64,000 bases of DNA from Pseudomonas brassicacearum (GCF_009601685.2 NZ_CP045701.2:310001-374000); one strand, 5' to 3'. Shown: positions 24,966-34,396, counted from the first letter of the stretch. Numbers and translations: made by a program. Notes: generated by a model from the sequence alone, not told the origin.

Positions 24966-25622
24966 ATGCGGCTGGCTTTATTCGACTTGGACAATACATT
25001 GCTGGGCGGCGACAGTGATCACGCGTGGGGCGATTACCTATGCGAGCGTGGTTTTCTCGACGCTGTCGCGTACAAGGCGCGCAACGACGAGTTCTACCAG
25101 GATTACCTGGCCGGCAAGCTCGACAATGCCGAGTACCTGAATTTTTGCCTGGAAATCCTCGGCCGTACCGAAATGCACGTGCTGGCCCAATGGCACCTGG
25201 ACTACATGCGCGACTGCATCGAGCCGATCGTGTTGCCCCAGGCCATCGAGTTGCTTGGAAAGCACCGTGACGCCGGCGACAAGCTGGTGATCATCACCGC
25301 CACCAACCGCTTTGTCACCGGGCCGATTGCCGAGCGCCTGGGCGTCGAGACCCTGATCGCCACCGAGTGCGAGATGATCGACGGGCGCTACAGCGGGCGC
25401 AGCACGGATGTCCCATGCTTTCGCGAGGGCAAGGTGACCCGGCTTAACCGTTGGCTGGAGGAGACCGGACATTCGCTCGACGGCAGCTATTTTTACAGCG
25501 ACTCGATGAATGACCTGGCGCTGCTGGAGGTGGTGACGCACCCGGTGGCGGTGGATCCGGATCCGAATCTTCGGGCCGAGGCCCAGAAGCGGGGTTGGCC
25601 GGTGATTTCGTTGCGCAATTGA
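24966..25622 (+). CDS. HAD-IB family phosphatase
   Basis: The 218-residue protein is a HAD hydrolase of the SerB-like IB subfamily: motif [14 protein letters not shown] at 6-18, motif II ITATNRF near 110, and motif [14 protein letters not shown] near 178. It probably dephosphorylates a small phosphate ester such as phosphoserine or histidinol phosphate; a substrate cannot be assigned. It is divergent from rppH and followed by a REP element. Confidence 0.9.
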   Translation: MRLALFDLDNTLLGGDSDHAWGDYLCERGFLDAVAYKARNDEFYQDYLAGKLDNAEYLNFCLEILGRTEMHVLAQWHLDYMRDCIEPIVLPQAIELLGKHRDAGDKLVIITATNRFVTGPIAERLGVETLIATECEMIDGRYSGRSTDVPCFREGKVTRLNRWLEETGHSLDGSYFYSDSMNDLALLEVVTHPVAVDPDPNLRAEAQKRGWPVISLRN

Positions 25623-25734
25623 CTGTGGGAGCAAGGCTTGCCCGCGATTGGCATTTGTACCTTTGCATCCGCGTAAAGCCAATCGCGGGCAAGCCTTGCT
25701 CCCACAGAGTCGCGAGCAAGCCTTGCTTCCACAG
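25623..25734. repeat. REP palindrome, family B, with an extra half-copy
   Basis: Arms CTGTGGGAGCAAGGCTTGCC and its complement enclose a loop; a third arm (CGCGAGCAAGCCTTGCTTCC) follows at 25711-25734. It lies between the convergent HAD and DUF2269-like genes. Confidence 0.82.
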
Positions 25735-25742
25735 ACTGTGTT

Positions 25743-26168
25743 TTAAACCGGCTTGGCCCCCATCAACCCCGCAATGGCGATAAAGCAGGCAACACTGAAC
25801 AGTGCCAAGGCAAAGGTAAACTTCCCGCTACTTCCCGGCGCCTTGCGCAATTTGTTCAGTCGCACCATTAGCCAGAACCCCGCCAGCGCCGCCAGGGTGT
25901 AGAGCACGCTGGAGGCCAGCAGCCAGGTCTGCCCCAGCGGCCAGCCCACCTGATGCACCATCCACCAGCCCGTAAAGGGCAGGCTCGCCAGTGCCAGGAT
26001 CATCACCAGCCAGATGAACAGGCGCGGACGTTGCAGCGTGCGCGCAGCCGCCGTGGCATCGCCGTTGCGGCGCGTACGCCAGACCCAGGCGGCCAGCCCC
26101 AGGGCGCCCGCCAGCAGCACTACGGTGGCGATGGCGTGAGCGATCTTCAGCGCGGTCAATGTTTCCAT
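25743..26168 (-). CDS. Small integral membrane protein (DUF2269-like)
   Basis: A 141-residue protein with four hydrophobic segments (residues about 8-28, 50-68, 80-100 and 118-138). The pattern with LKIAHAIATVVLLAG at the start, and GWWMVHQVGWPLGQTWLL in the middle, resembles the DUF2269 family of small haem-copper-associated or CopD-like membrane proteins; His10 and His72 could bind a cofactor. It follows ilvA on the same strand with a 45-base gap. Confidence 0.75.
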   Translation of the reverse strand: METLTALKIAHAIATVVLLAGALGLAAWVWRTRRNGDATAAARTLQRPRLFIWLVMILALASLPFTGWWMVHQVGWPLGQTWLLASSVLYTLAALAGFWLMVRLNKLRKAPGSSGKFTFALALFSVACFIAIAGLMGAKPV

Positions 26169-26213
26169 TGTTGGATTTTCCTTAAGTCTTGCTCACAGCC
26201 TAGCCCGGCTTTA

Positions 26214-27728
26214 TCAACCCAGGAACAGTTGATAGGCCGGGTTATCGCTTTCATCCCAGTACGGGTAGCCGATTTCTTCGAGGGCGGCCGGCACCAGGTG
26301 GCGCTCATCGTGAGGCACCTGTAGCCCGGCGACCACACGGCCATCCGCCGCGCCATGGTTGCGGTAGTGGAACATCGAGATGTTCCAGCGCCCGCCCAGC
26401 TTGTTGAGGAAGTTGAACAGCGCCCCCGGGCGTTCCGGGAATTCGAAGCGCAGCACCACTTCATCGATGACATGGGCGGCATGCCCGCCGACCATGTGGC
26501 GAATGTGCAACTTGGCCAGTTCGTTGTCGGTCAGGTCCAGCACCGGGAACCCTTGATCGGTCAGGCTGGCGATCAGCGCGCTGCGCGGGTCGTTTTCCGG
26601 GTGGGTCTGCACACCAACGAAGATGTGCGCTTCGCTGCCGGTGTTGTAGCGATAGTTGAATTCGGTGATCTGGCGCTTGCCGACGGCTTCGCAGAACGCC
26701 TTGAAGCTGCCCGGTTTCTCGGGAATGGTCACGGCGATGATCGCTTCGCGGCCCTCGCCCAGTTCGGCGCGTTCGGCAACGTGGCGCAAGCGGTCGAAGT
26801 TGACGTTGGCACCGGAATCGATGGCCACCAGGGTCTGGCCGCTGATGCCTCGTGATTCGACGTATTTCTTGATCCCGGCCACGCCCAAGGCGCCGGCAGG
26901 TTCGGTGATCGAGCGGGTATCGTCGTAGATATCCTTGATCGCAGCGCAGATCTCGTCGGTGCTGACGGTGATCACTTCGTCCACGTAGTGTTTGCAGATA
27001 TCGAAGGTGTGCTGGCCGATCTGCGCCACGGCGACGCCGTCGGCGAACAGTCCCACGGTCGGCAGGACCACGCGCTCGCCAGCAGCCATGGCCGCTTGCA
27101 GGCAATTGGAGTCGTCCGGCTCGACGCCGATGACCTTGATGTCCGGGCGCAGGTATTTCACGTAGGCCGCGATTCCGGCAATCAGCCCGCCACCGCCCAC
27201 CGGGACGAAGATCGCATCCAGGCGCCCCGGGTGTTGGCGCAGGATTTCCATCGCCACCGTGCCCTGCCCGGCAATGGTGTGGGGATCGTCATACGGGTGG
27301 ATGTAGACGTAGCCTTTTTCGTCGACCAGTTTCAGCGAATAGGCCAGGGCTTCGGGGAACGAATCACCGTGCAGCACCACTTTGCCGCCCCGTGAGCGCA
27401 CGCCTTCGACCTTGATTTCCGGGGTGGTCTTGGGCATCACGATGGTGGCCTTGACGCCCAGCACCTTGGCCGCCAGGGCCAGGCCCTGGGCATGGTTGCC
27501 CGCCGACGCCGTGACCACGCCGCGTGCGCGCTCTTCGTCGCTGAGCTGGGTCAGCTTGTTGTAGGCCCCGCGAATCTTGAACGAGAACACCGGCTGCAAG
27601 TCTTCGCGCTTGAGCAGGATGCTGTTGCCCAGCCGCTCGGAGAGCTGGCGAGCGGCCTGCAGCGGGGTTTCTACGGCAACGTCGTAAACGCGCGAGGTGA
27701 GGATCTTTTTGACGTACTGTTCAAGCAT
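26214..27728 (-). CDS. ilvA: Threonine ammonia-lyase, biosynthetic
   Basis: This PLP enzyme makes 2-oxobutanoate from threonine, the first step of isoleucine synthesis. The PLP lysine is in VFSFKIRGAYNKL; the phosphate-binding loop is PVGGGGLIAG. Two C-terminal ACT-like regulatory domains (residues about 330-500) provide isoleucine feedback. Length 504 matches the E. coli enzyme. It is divergent from rpiA. Confidence 0.95.
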   Translation of the reverse strand: MLEQYVKKILTSRVYDVAVETPLQAARQLSERLGNSILLKREDLQPVFSFKIRGAYNKLTQLSDEERARGVVTASAGNHAQGLALAAKVLGVKATIVMPKTTPEIKVEGVRSRGGKVVLHGDSFPEALAYSLKLVDEKGYVYIHPYDDPHTIAGQGTVAMEILRQHPGRLDAIFVPVGGGGLIAGIAAYVKYLRPDIKVIGVEPDDSNCLQAAMAAGERVVLPTVGLFADGVAVAQIGQHTFDICKHYVDEVITVSTDEICAAIKDIYDDTRSITEPAGALGVAGIKKYVESRGISGQTLVAIDSGANVNFDRLRHVAERAELGEGREAIIAVTIPEKPGSFKAFCEAVGKRQITEFNYRYNTGSEAHIFVGVQTHPENDPRSALIASLTDQGFPVLDLTDNELAKLHIRHMVGGHAAHVIDEVVLRFEFPERPGALFNFLNKLGGRWNISMFHYRNHGAADGRVVAGLQVPHDERHLVPAALEEIGYPYWDESDNPAYQLFLG

Positions 27729-27865
27729 CGGAAAGCATCACTGAGCGGGTTGGGCAGGGCCAAGGAGTCTAACCCGGCTTTTAGCTGGGCGACCACACGA
27801 ATCCCAAGGTTTTGTTGGGTTATACTCACGCCCCTCTTTACTTCCTGCCCGCTTTCGGAGCTCGC

Positions 27866-28540
27866 ATGACCCAGGATCAACTCAAACAGGCCGTGGCCCA
27901 GGCCGCCGTCGACCTCATCCTCCCGAAGCTGGATGACAAGAGCGTCGTCGGGGTTGGCACCGGCTCTACGGCCAATTGCTTCATCGACGCGCTGGCGCAA
28001 CACAAGGGCGCGTTCGACGGCGCGGTGGCCAGCTCCGAAGCAACCGCCGCGCGCCTCAAGGGCCACGGGATCCCGGTGTACGAGCTCAACACCGTGAGCG
28101 ACCTGGAGTTCTACATCGACGGTGCCGACGAAAGCGACGCGCACCTGAACCTGATCAAGGGCGGCGGCGCGGCCCTGACTCGCGAGAAGATCGTCGCGGC
28201 CGTGGCCAAGACCTTCATCTGCATCGCCGACGCCAGCAAGCTGGTGCCTGTGCTTGGCGCGTTCCCCTTGCCGGTGGAAGTCATTCCCATGGCCCGCAGC
28301 CATGTGGCCCGCCAACTGGTGAAGCTGGGCGGCGATCCGGTGTATCGCGAAGGCGTGCTGACCGACAACGGCAACATTATCCTGGACGTGCACAACCTGC
28401 AGATCACCAACCCGGTGGAACTGGAAAGCCAGATCAACGCCATCGTGGGCGTGGTCACCAACGGTTTGTTCGCGGCACGTCCTGCGGATGTGCTGTTGCT
28501 GGGGACCCCTGAAGGGGTGAAGACCCTGCGGGCGGAATAA
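27866..28540 (+). CDS. rpiA: Ribose-5-phosphate isomerase A
   Basis: The 224-residue enzyme interconverts ribose 5-phosphate and ribulose 5-phosphate. Signature stretches are [50 protein letters not shown] and [20 protein letters not shown] 27866 gives the standard N-terminus [11 protein letters not shown]; an in-frame upstream ATG overlaps the promoter, where TATACT at 27821-27826 is a plausible -10. Confidence 0.95.
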   Translation: MTQDQLKQAVAQAAVDLILPKLDDKSVVGVGTGSTANCFIDALAQHKGAFDGAVASSEATAARLKGHGIPVYELNTVSDLEFYIDGADESDAHLNLIKGGGAALTREKIVAAVAKTFICIADASKLVPVLGAFPLPVEVIPMARSHVARQLVKLGGDPVYREGVLTDNGNIILDVHNLQITNPVELESQINAIVGVVTNGLFAARPADVLLLGTPEGVKTLRAE

Positions 28541-28565
28541 CCTGCTCTTTTGAGTGAGTAACCCT

Positions 28566-28593
28566 TGTGGGAGCGAGCTTGCTCGCTCCCACA
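28566..28593. repeat. Single REP hairpin, family B; likely terminator
   Basis: TGTGGGAGCGAGC and GCTCGCTCCCACA form a perfect 13-bp stem with a two-base loop, between the convergent rpiA and SdiA-regulated-type genes. Confidence 0.85.
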
Positions 28594-28619
28594 TTGGTTT
28601 GTAGTTCAGGGTAAGTGGA

Positions 28620-29534
28620 TCAAGGCTGCGGCTTCTTGAACACGTAGAACAGATTCGGCTCGCTCACCAGATACAGGTTGCCATCGTCATCCATGGCCAG
28701 GCCTTCGGCCTGGGGCACGGTTTTTTGCAGGCCCTGGCGGCCCTTGCTCAACGACAGCGTGCTCAACGGCCGGCCGTTGATATCCAATTCGATAATTAAC
28801 CGCGACTCCTCGGACAGCGCCAGCAAATGGCCGCTGCGTTCGTCGTATTGCAGGCTTGAGAGGTCGCGCACGAACAACCCGGCATCGCGCTTGGGGTTGT
28901 TGATCACATGGACTGCGTAGGACTTTTCTGGATTGTGGTGGGGAAACCCATGCACTTCATAAATCAGCATCGGGTCGCGTTCCTTCGCCACGAACAGGCG
29001 TTTGCCCACTGAGTCGTAGGCCAGCCCTTCGAACCCCTTGTTGCCGCTCATGTGCACGCCCAGGGTCATCTGTTCGGCTTCGGCGGCGTCGAGGAATTGG
29101 GTGTCGTCGTCCAGGTGAATCTTGATCAGGCGCTGCTGGCGCTCGTCGGTGATGACGTAGATGTCTTCGCTGATGAATTCCACCGCCTCCGGATCGCCAA
29201 AGCCGATCAGGGTGATGCGCCGCAAAATCTTGCCGTCCAGCGACAACTCGACCAGCTCGGCATTTTGATTGGTGACGGTGAACAGGCTCTTGCGGATCGG
29301 ATCGAACGTCAGCGCTGAAACGTCATCGTCCAGGCCTTCGATCACCTGCGCCTCAACCGTGACCCGGTATTGGTCCAGGGCAATGGCCTGCTCGCTGGTG
29401 GTTTTCCAGAGGGTGTTGAGGTTGAACCAGGCGCGTTCGAACAGGCGCAGGTGCTGACCGGCGGCGATCAGGAGAGTCAGCGCCAGCGTCAGGAGAATCA
29501 GGATCACCGGCTTGGGATGGGCGAGTCGACGCAT
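28620..29534 (-). CDS. SdiA-regulated-domain protein, second of a tandem pair
   Basis: A 304-residue protein with an N-terminal signal anchor (ILILLTLALTLLIAAG) and a beta-propeller-like periplasmic domain of the SdiA-regulated family. Repeated blade motifs include DVSALTFDPIRKSLFTVTNQ, KGFEGLAYDSVGKRLFVAKE and AEGLAMDDDGNLYLVSEPNLFY. It is about 120 bases downstream of a paralogue with the same layout. The family resembles phytase-like propellers; its function is unknown. Confidence 0.85.
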   Translation of the reverse strand: MRRLAHPKPVILILLTLALTLLIAAGQHLRLFERAWFNLNTLWKTTSEQAIALDQYRVTVEAQVIEGLDDDVSALTFDPIRKSLFTVTNQNAELVELSLDGKILRRITLIGFGDPEAVEFISEDIYVITDERQQRLIKIHLDDDTQFLDAAEAEQMTLGVHMSGNKGFEGLAYDSVGKRLFVAKERDPMLIYEVHGFPHHNPEKSYAVHVINNPKRDAGLFVRDLSSLQYDERSGHLLALSEESRLIIELDINGRPLSTLSLSKGRQGLQKTVPQAEGLAMDDDGNLYLVSEPNLFYVFKKPQP

Positions 29535-29655
29535 GTTGGGGTGGGCTCGGATAAGAACAGGACCGTGGAAATATCACGACTGCCTGAACTGAAGCTTAAT
29601 GGCTGTGTGCCACACCCTACAACGAAGGAAGATTTATCCTACAGAGTTAGTGCTG

Positions 29656-30588
29656 TCAGCGCTGTTTTTCGAAACGATAGAACAGATTCGGCTCGCTGAC
29701 CATGTACAGGTTGCCGGCTTCATCGACGGTGACGCCTTCGGCGCGAGGGATTGTGTCCTTCAAGCCGTTGAAGCCGCCCAGCAAGGTCATGAAGCTGACC
29801 TGCTCGCCTTTTTCGTCCAGTTCCAGCAGCAGATGGGAGTCGGCCGAAAGCACCAGCATGTGACCTGTGCGCGGATCGACCGCCAGTGCCGAGAGGTTGC
29901 GCAGGTCCAGTTCATTGCTGACATGGATCTGCTTGTCGCCCTTGAGCGACTGGCTGCCATCGCTTTTCCAGGTGAACAGCGCCGGCGGGCGTTCCTCTCC
30001 GAGCACCAGTTGCTGGTTGCGCGGGTCCCAGACGATCGCTTCGAACCCTTTGTTCTGGTTCTTGGATGGACCGAGATCATGGTGGGGGAAGTCGGCATTG
30101 TTCAGTTCGCGGGTATCGGCATCAATGTGAACGATGGTCAGCGTATGACTTCGTTCGTCAGTGATGGCCAGCAGGCCGTTTTCCATATAGGCCACGCCCT
30201 CGGGGTTGCTCCAGCCCACCAAGGGCATCTTGCGCAGCACGTCGCCTTGCAGGGTCAGTTCCACCAGGAATGGGTGTTTGCCCATGACGGCGAACAGGGT
30301 CTTGGTCTGCGGGTTGTAGGTCACATCGGACGCTTCGTCCTTCTCCATGCCCAGTAGCGGCTTGGCGTCGATCACGGCGCGGTAGTCCGGCAGCCAGACG
30401 CTCTCCTGGCGCTGGGCCGGGCTCTGGAAGTGTTCCGATAGCCAAAGTAGGCCGCGGTCGTCCCAGTGCATCGCGAACGCCAAGCCATAGGCGGCGGCCA
30501 CCGCCAACAGCGACCAAGCGTACCAGGGCAGGGCAAAGCGGGAGCGGCGGGCAGGTTTGGCGGCAGACAGTGCTTGGGTTTTGGCCAT
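29656..30588 (-). CDS. SdiA-regulated-domain protein, first of a tandem pair
   Basis: A 310-residue paralogue of the next gene, with a basic N-terminus and a membrane anchor (WYAWSLLAVAAAYGLAFAM), then the same propeller repeats: DEASDVTYNPQTKTLFAVMG, KGFEAIVWDPRNQQLVLGEE and AEGVTVDEAGNLYMVSEPNL. The shared VSEPNLFY ending shows recent common ancestry. Both copies are on one strand and probably cotranscribed. The role is unknown. Confidence 0.85.
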   Translation of the reverse strand: MAKTQALSAAKPARRSRFALPWYAWSLLAVAAAYGLAFAMHWDDRGLLWLSEHFQSPAQRQESVWLPDYRAVIDAKPLLGMEKDEASDVTYNPQTKTLFAVMGKHPFLVELTLQGDVLRKMPLVGWSNPEGVAYMENGLLAITDERSHTLTIVHIDADTRELNNADFPHHDLGPSKNQNKGFEAIVWDPRNQQLVLGEERPPALFTWKSDGSQSLKGDKQIHVSNELDLRNLSALAVDPRTGHMLVLSADSHLLLELDEKGEQVSFMTLLGGFNGLKDTIPRAEGVTVDEAGNLYMVSEPNLFYRFEKQR

Positions 30589-30710
30589 CGGGGAATGCGT
30601 TCCAGAAAATTCGGCTAGGGGAGTGGCTGGCTCAGATGCCGCATTCCCCGGAATTATCCGGATGGCATGTGAAAAAAACGGTAAATGGTGGGAGATGCGC
30701 CCTGTATACG

Positions 30711-30783
30711 CTGTGGGAGCGAGCTTGCTCGCGATAGCGGTGTGTCAGCCAACATCAGATGTGATGGCCTCATCGCGAGCAAG
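30711..30783. repeat. REP palindrome, family B, right arm truncated
   Basis: The left arm CTGTGGGAGCGAGCTTGCTC is complete; the right arm stops after CATCGCGAGCAAG and then diverges. Confidence 0.75.
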
Positions 30784-30801
30784 GGCGCACAGGTTCAGCG
30801 T

Positions 30802-31467
30802 TTAGCGAACGCTGCTTTCGAAGCGGCTCGCCCCGGGCAGTTCCAGGATCAGTTCATCGCCTGCATTCAGCGGCCCGACGCCCGCCGGGGTGCCAGTGAG
30901 GATCACGTCGCCGGCCTGCAGCGAGAAGCAGCCGGCCATGTACTGGATCATCGGCACGATGGGGTTGAGCATCAGGCTGCTGTTGCCGTCCTGGCGCACT
31001 TCACCGTTGATGGTCAGGCGCACGGGGATGTCGGTCAGGTCGGCAAAAGTATCCTTCGAGACAAATGGAGCGATCACTGCCGCGCCGTCGAAGGACTTGG
31101 CCACTTCCCACGGCAGGCCCTTGGCCTTGAGCTCGGCCTGTTTGTCCCGCAAGGTCAGGTCCAGGGCCGGTGCAAAGCCGGAGATCGCGTCCAGTACTTC
31201 TTCAACGCTGGGCTTGGTCGATAGCGGCTTGCCGATCAGCACCGCGATTTCCGCCTCGTAGTGCACCGCGCCGCGCTCGGCAGGAATGCTGAAACCGCCT
31301 TCCAGCGGCACGACGCAACTGCCCGGCTTGATGAACAGCAAGGGTTCGGTGGGCACCGGGTTATCCAGTTCCTTTGCATGTTCGGCGTAGTTACGGCCAA
31401 TGCACACCACTTTCCCCACCGGGAAATGAATACGGGTACCGTCGACATACTGGTGCTGATAGCTCAT
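30802..31467 (-). CDS. Fumarylacetoacetate hydrolase (FAH) family protein
   Basis: The 221-residue protein is a short FAH-fold enzyme: KVVCIGRNYAEHAKELDN near the N-terminus, the metal-binding EAEIAVLIGKPL, and TGTPAGVGPL near the C-terminus. Relatives hydrolyse or decarboxylate acylpyruvates and oxaloacetate. The start has AGGAG upstream. It is 42 bases downstream of the D-2-hydroxyglutarate dehydrogenase on the same strand, so the two are likely cotranscribed. The exact substrate is open. Confidence 0.9.
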   Translation of the reverse strand: MSYQHQYVDGTRIHFPVGKVVCIGRNYAEHAKELDNPVPTEPLLFIKPGSCVVPLEGGFSIPAERGAVHYEAEIAVLIGKPLSTKPSVEEVLDAISGFAPALDLTLRDKQAELKAKGLPWEVAKSFDGAAVIAPFVSKDTFADLTDIPVRLTINGEVRQDGNSSLMLNPIVPMIQYMAGCFSLQAGDVILTGTPAGVGPLNAGDELILELPGASRFESSVR

Positions 31468-31509
31468 TACCGACTCCTGCTTCTGGGATTCATCAGGTGT
31501 TTTTAGGCG

Positions 31510-32904
31510 TCAAATCGCGAAAATCTTGCCCGGGTTCATGATGCCGTTCGGGTCGAATACCGCCTTCACGGCTTTCATGTATTCGATCTCCACGGGTGAA
31601 CGACTATAGGTCAGGTAGTCGCGCTTGGTCATGCCCACGCCGTGTTCGGCGGAAATCGAGCCGTTGTACTTCTCGACGGTTTCAAAGACCCATTTGTTCA
31701 CGGTCGCGCACTTGGCGAAGAACTCGTCCTTGCTCAGGTTTTCCGGCTTGAGGATGTTCAGGTGCAGGTTGCCGTCGCCGATGTGGCCGAACCAGACGAT
31801 TTCGAAGTCCGGGTAATGTTCGCCGACGATTGCGTCGATTTCCTGTAAAAACGCCGGGACTTTCGAGACGGTCACCGAAATATCGTTCTTGTACGGCGTC
31901 CAGTGGGAGATGGTCTCGGAGATGTATTCGCGCAGCTTCCACAGGTTTTGCAGTTGGGTTTCGCTCTGGCTCATCACGCCGTCCAGCACCCAGCCTTGCT
32001 CCACGCAATGCTCGAAGGTTTCCAGGGCGTGGTTGGCGACTTCTTCGGTGGTGGCTTCGAATTCCAGCAGGGCGTAGAACGGGCACTCGGTTTCGAACGG
32101 TGCCGGCACGTCGCCGCGAGCGAGGACCTTGGCCAGGGCCTTGTCGGAGAAAAATTCGAAGGCGGTCAGGTCGAGCTTGCCCTGGAAGGCGTGCAGCACC
32201 GGCATGATCGAATCGAAGTCCGGCGTGCCGAGTACCATGGCGGTGAGGTTTTTCGGTGCACGGTCCAGGCGCATGGTGGCCTCGACCACGAAGCCCAGGG
32301 TGCCCTCGGCGCCGATGAACAGCTGCCGCAAGTCATAGCCGGTGGCGTTCTTGATCAGGTCCTTGTTCAGCTCCAGCAAATCGCCCTTGCCGGTGACGAC
32401 CTTCATGCCCGCCACCCAGTTGCGGGTCATGCCGTAGCGAATGACCTTGATCCCGCCGGCATTGGTGCCGATATTGCCACCAATCTGGCTGGAGCCTGCC
32501 GAAGCGAAGTCTACCGGGTAGTACAGGCCATGTTCTTCGGCCTTGTTCTGCAGCTGTTCGGTGACCACGCCCGGCTGGCAGACGGCGGTGCGGTCGGTGA
32601 GGTTCACGTCGAGCACCTGGTTCATGTAGTCGAACGACACGACCACTTCGCCGTTGGCCGCGACCGCTGCGGCGGAAAGCCCGGTGCGCCCGCCCGATGG
32701 CACCAGCGCGATTTTGTGCGCGTTGGCCCAGCGCACGATGGCCTGGACTTGCTCAGTGGTCTTGGGGAAGACGATGGCGCTTGGCGCCGGGGCGAAGTGC
32801 TTGGTCCAATCCTTGCCGTAAGCGTTCAGGGAGTCGGCATCGGTCAGGACCTTGCCAGGCTCAACCAGGGTCTTCAGCTCATCTATCAGGGCAGGATTGG
32901 TCAT
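31510..32904 (-). CDS. FAD-linked D-2-hydroxyacid dehydrogenase, probable D-2-hydroxyglutarate dehydrogenase
   Basis: The 464-residue flavoprotein has a PCMH FAD domain (VPSGGRTGLSAAAVA, GGNIGTNAGGIKVIRYG) and a FAD-oxidase C-terminal domain with GHIGDGNLHLNIL and SAEHGVGMTKR. It belongs to the GlcD/D2HGDH group. Its position opposite serA supports the D-2-hydroxyglutarate assignment: SerA makes D-2-hydroxyglutarate as a by-product, and in P. stutzeri this dehydrogenase was shown to recycle it. ATG 32904 gives the family start MTNPALIDEL; ten further codons upstream are unsupported. Confidence 0.88.
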   Translation of the reverse strand: MTNPALIDELKTLVEPGKVLTDADSLNAYGKDWTKHFAPAPSAIVFPKTTEQVQAIVRWANAHKIALVPSGGRTGLSAAAVAANGEVVVSFDYMNQVLDVNLTDRTAVCQPGVVTEQLQNKAEEHGLYYPVDFASAGSSQIGGNIGTNAGGIKVIRYGMTRNWVAGMKVVTGKGDLLELNKDLIKNATGYDLRQLFIGAEGTLGFVVEATMRLDRAPKNLTAMVLGTPDFDSIMPVLHAFQGKLDLTAFEFFSDKALAKVLARGDVPAPFETECPFYALLEFEATTEEVANHALETFEHCVEQGWVLDGVMSQSETQLQNLWKLREYISETISHWTPYKNDISVTVSKVPAFLQEIDAIVGEHYPDFEIVWFGHIGDGNLHLNILKPENLSKDEFFAKCATVNKWVFETVEKYNGSISAEHGVGMTKRDYLTYSRSPVEIEYMKAVKAVFDPNGIMNPGKIFAI

Positions 32905-32980
32905 CGACAGAACTCTCGAACAATTCATGGTCATCCTGAGAACGCTTCACGTCGCAGGAATGAGTGTTTAGCGGGGTGCA

Positions 32981-32992
32981 TATGCTAGCATA
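32981..32992. promoter_or_regulatory. Perfect palindrome in the divergent serA / dehydrogenase promoter
   Basis: TATGCTAGCATA is a perfect 12-base palindrome 76 bases from the dehydrogenase start and about 117 bases from serA. Because it is symmetric, it offers the same TATGCT hexamer on both strands and could be a shared -10 region or a repressor site. Confidence 0.4.
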
Positions 32993-33109
32993 CCGACCCC
33001 GCAGCGTAGTGCCCAACGGCTGTTCTGCGGCGACGGCTGTCATGCCGGTCGGGCCAGCATGCGCTGTCCGATTCCCTGCCATTTTTCTCCGGGACACAGG
33101 TTTACGCAG

Positions 33110-34339
33110 ATGAGCAAGACTTCTCTCGATAAGAGCAAGATCAAGTTCCTTCTTCTCGAAGGCGTCCACCAATCGGCTGTCGACGTCCTCAAGTCGGCGG
33201 GCTACACCAGCATCGAGTACATCACCAGTTCTCTGCCGCAAGACCAGCTCAAGGAAAAGATCGCCGATGCTCACTTCATCGGCATTCGCTCCCGTACCCA
33301 ACTGACCGAAGAGGTCTTCGACCACGCCAAGAAACTGGTGGCGGTCGGCTGCTTCTGCATCGGCACCAACCAGGTTGACCTCAACGCGGCGCGCGAGCGC
33401 GGTATCGCGGTGTTCAACGCGCCGTACTCCAACACCCGTTCCGTTGCCGAACTGGTGCTGGCCGAAGCGATCCTGCTGCTGCGCGGCATCCCTGAGAAGA
33501 ACGCTTCCTGCCACCGTGGCGGCTGGATCAAGAGCGCGGCCAACTCCTTCGAAATCCGCGGCAAGAAGCTGGGTATCGTTGGCTACGGCTCGATCGGCAC
33601 CCAGTTGTCGGTACTGGCTGAAGGCCTTGGCATGCAGGTGTTCTTCTATGACACCGTGACCAAGCTGCCCCTGGGCAACGCCACCCAGGTCAACAACCTG
33701 CACGAATTGCTGGGCATGTCCGATATCGTGACCCTGCACGTGCCGGAAACCGCCGCCACCCAGTGGATGATCGGCGAGAAGGAAATCCGTGCCATCAAGA
33801 AGGGCGGGATCCTGATCAACGCCGCGCGTGGCACCGTGGTCAAGCTCGACGCCCTGGCCGACGCGATCAAGGACAAGCACCTGATCGGCGCCGCCATCGA
33901 CGTGTTCCCGGTGGAGCCACGCTCCAACGACGACATCTTCGAAAGCCCGCTGCGTGGCCTGGACAACGTGATCCTGACCCCGCACATCGGCGGTTCCACC
34001 GCTGAAGCCCAGGCCAACATCGGTCTGGAAGTGGCGGAAAAACTGGTCAAGTACAGCGACAACGGTACTTCGGTATCGTCCGTGAACTTCCCGGAAGTGG
34101 CCCTGCCGGCACACCCTGGCAAGCACCGTTTGCTGCACATCCACGAAAACATCCCGGGTGTGATGAGCGAGATCAACAAGGTCTTCGCCGAAAACGGCAT
34201 CAACATTTCCGGTCAGTTCCTGCAGACCAACGAGAAAGTCGGCTACGTCGTGATCGACGTCGACGCCGAATACTCGGACCTGGCGCAAGAAAAGCTGCAG
34301 CACATCAACGGCACCATTCGTTGCCGCGTGTTGTTCTAA
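33110..34339 (+). CDS. serA: D-3-phosphoglycerate dehydrogenase
   Basis: The 409-residue enzyme performs the first step of serine synthesis. The NAD domain has GYGSIGTQLSVLAEGLG; catalytic residues lie in INAARGTVV (Arg), in the DVFPVEP loop (Glu) and in LTPHIGGST (His). A C-terminal ACT domain (residues about 335-409, ending GTIRCRVLF) gives serine feedback. ATG 33110 gives the standard start; the open frame extends 17 codons upstream without support. Confidence 0.95.
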   Translation: MSKTSLDKSKIKFLLLEGVHQSAVDVLKSAGYTSIEYITSSLPQDQLKEKIADAHFIGIRSRTQLTEEVFDHAKKLVAVGCFCIGTNQVDLNAARERGIAVFNAPYSNTRSVAELVLAEAILLLRGIPEKNASCHRGGWIKSAANSFEIRGKKLGIVGYGSIGTQLSVLAEGLGMQVFFYDTVTKLPLGNATQVNNLHELLGMSDIVTLHVPETAATQWMIGEKEIRAIKKGGILINAARGTVVKLDALADAIKDKHLIGAAIDVFPVEPRSNDDIFESPLRGLDNVILTPHIGGSTAEAQANIGLEVAEKLVKYSDNGTSVSSVNFPEVALPAHPGKHRLLHIHENIPGVMSEINKVFAENGINISGQFLQTNEKVGYVVIDVDAEYSDLAQEKLQHINGTIRCRVLF

Positions 34340-34353
34340 GCCGGTCTGGCTTG

Positions 34354-34396
34354 CAATAAAAAACGGGAGCCCCAAAAGGGCTCCCGTTTTTTATTG
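34354..34396. terminator. Bidirectional terminator between serA and the DUF4399 gene
   Basis: A perfect 19-bp stem (left arm 34354-34372, right arm 34378-34396) with GGGAGCCC/GGGCTCCC at the top and A6/T6 at the base, and a five-base loop. It can terminate from both sides between these convergent genes. Confidence 0.93.
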
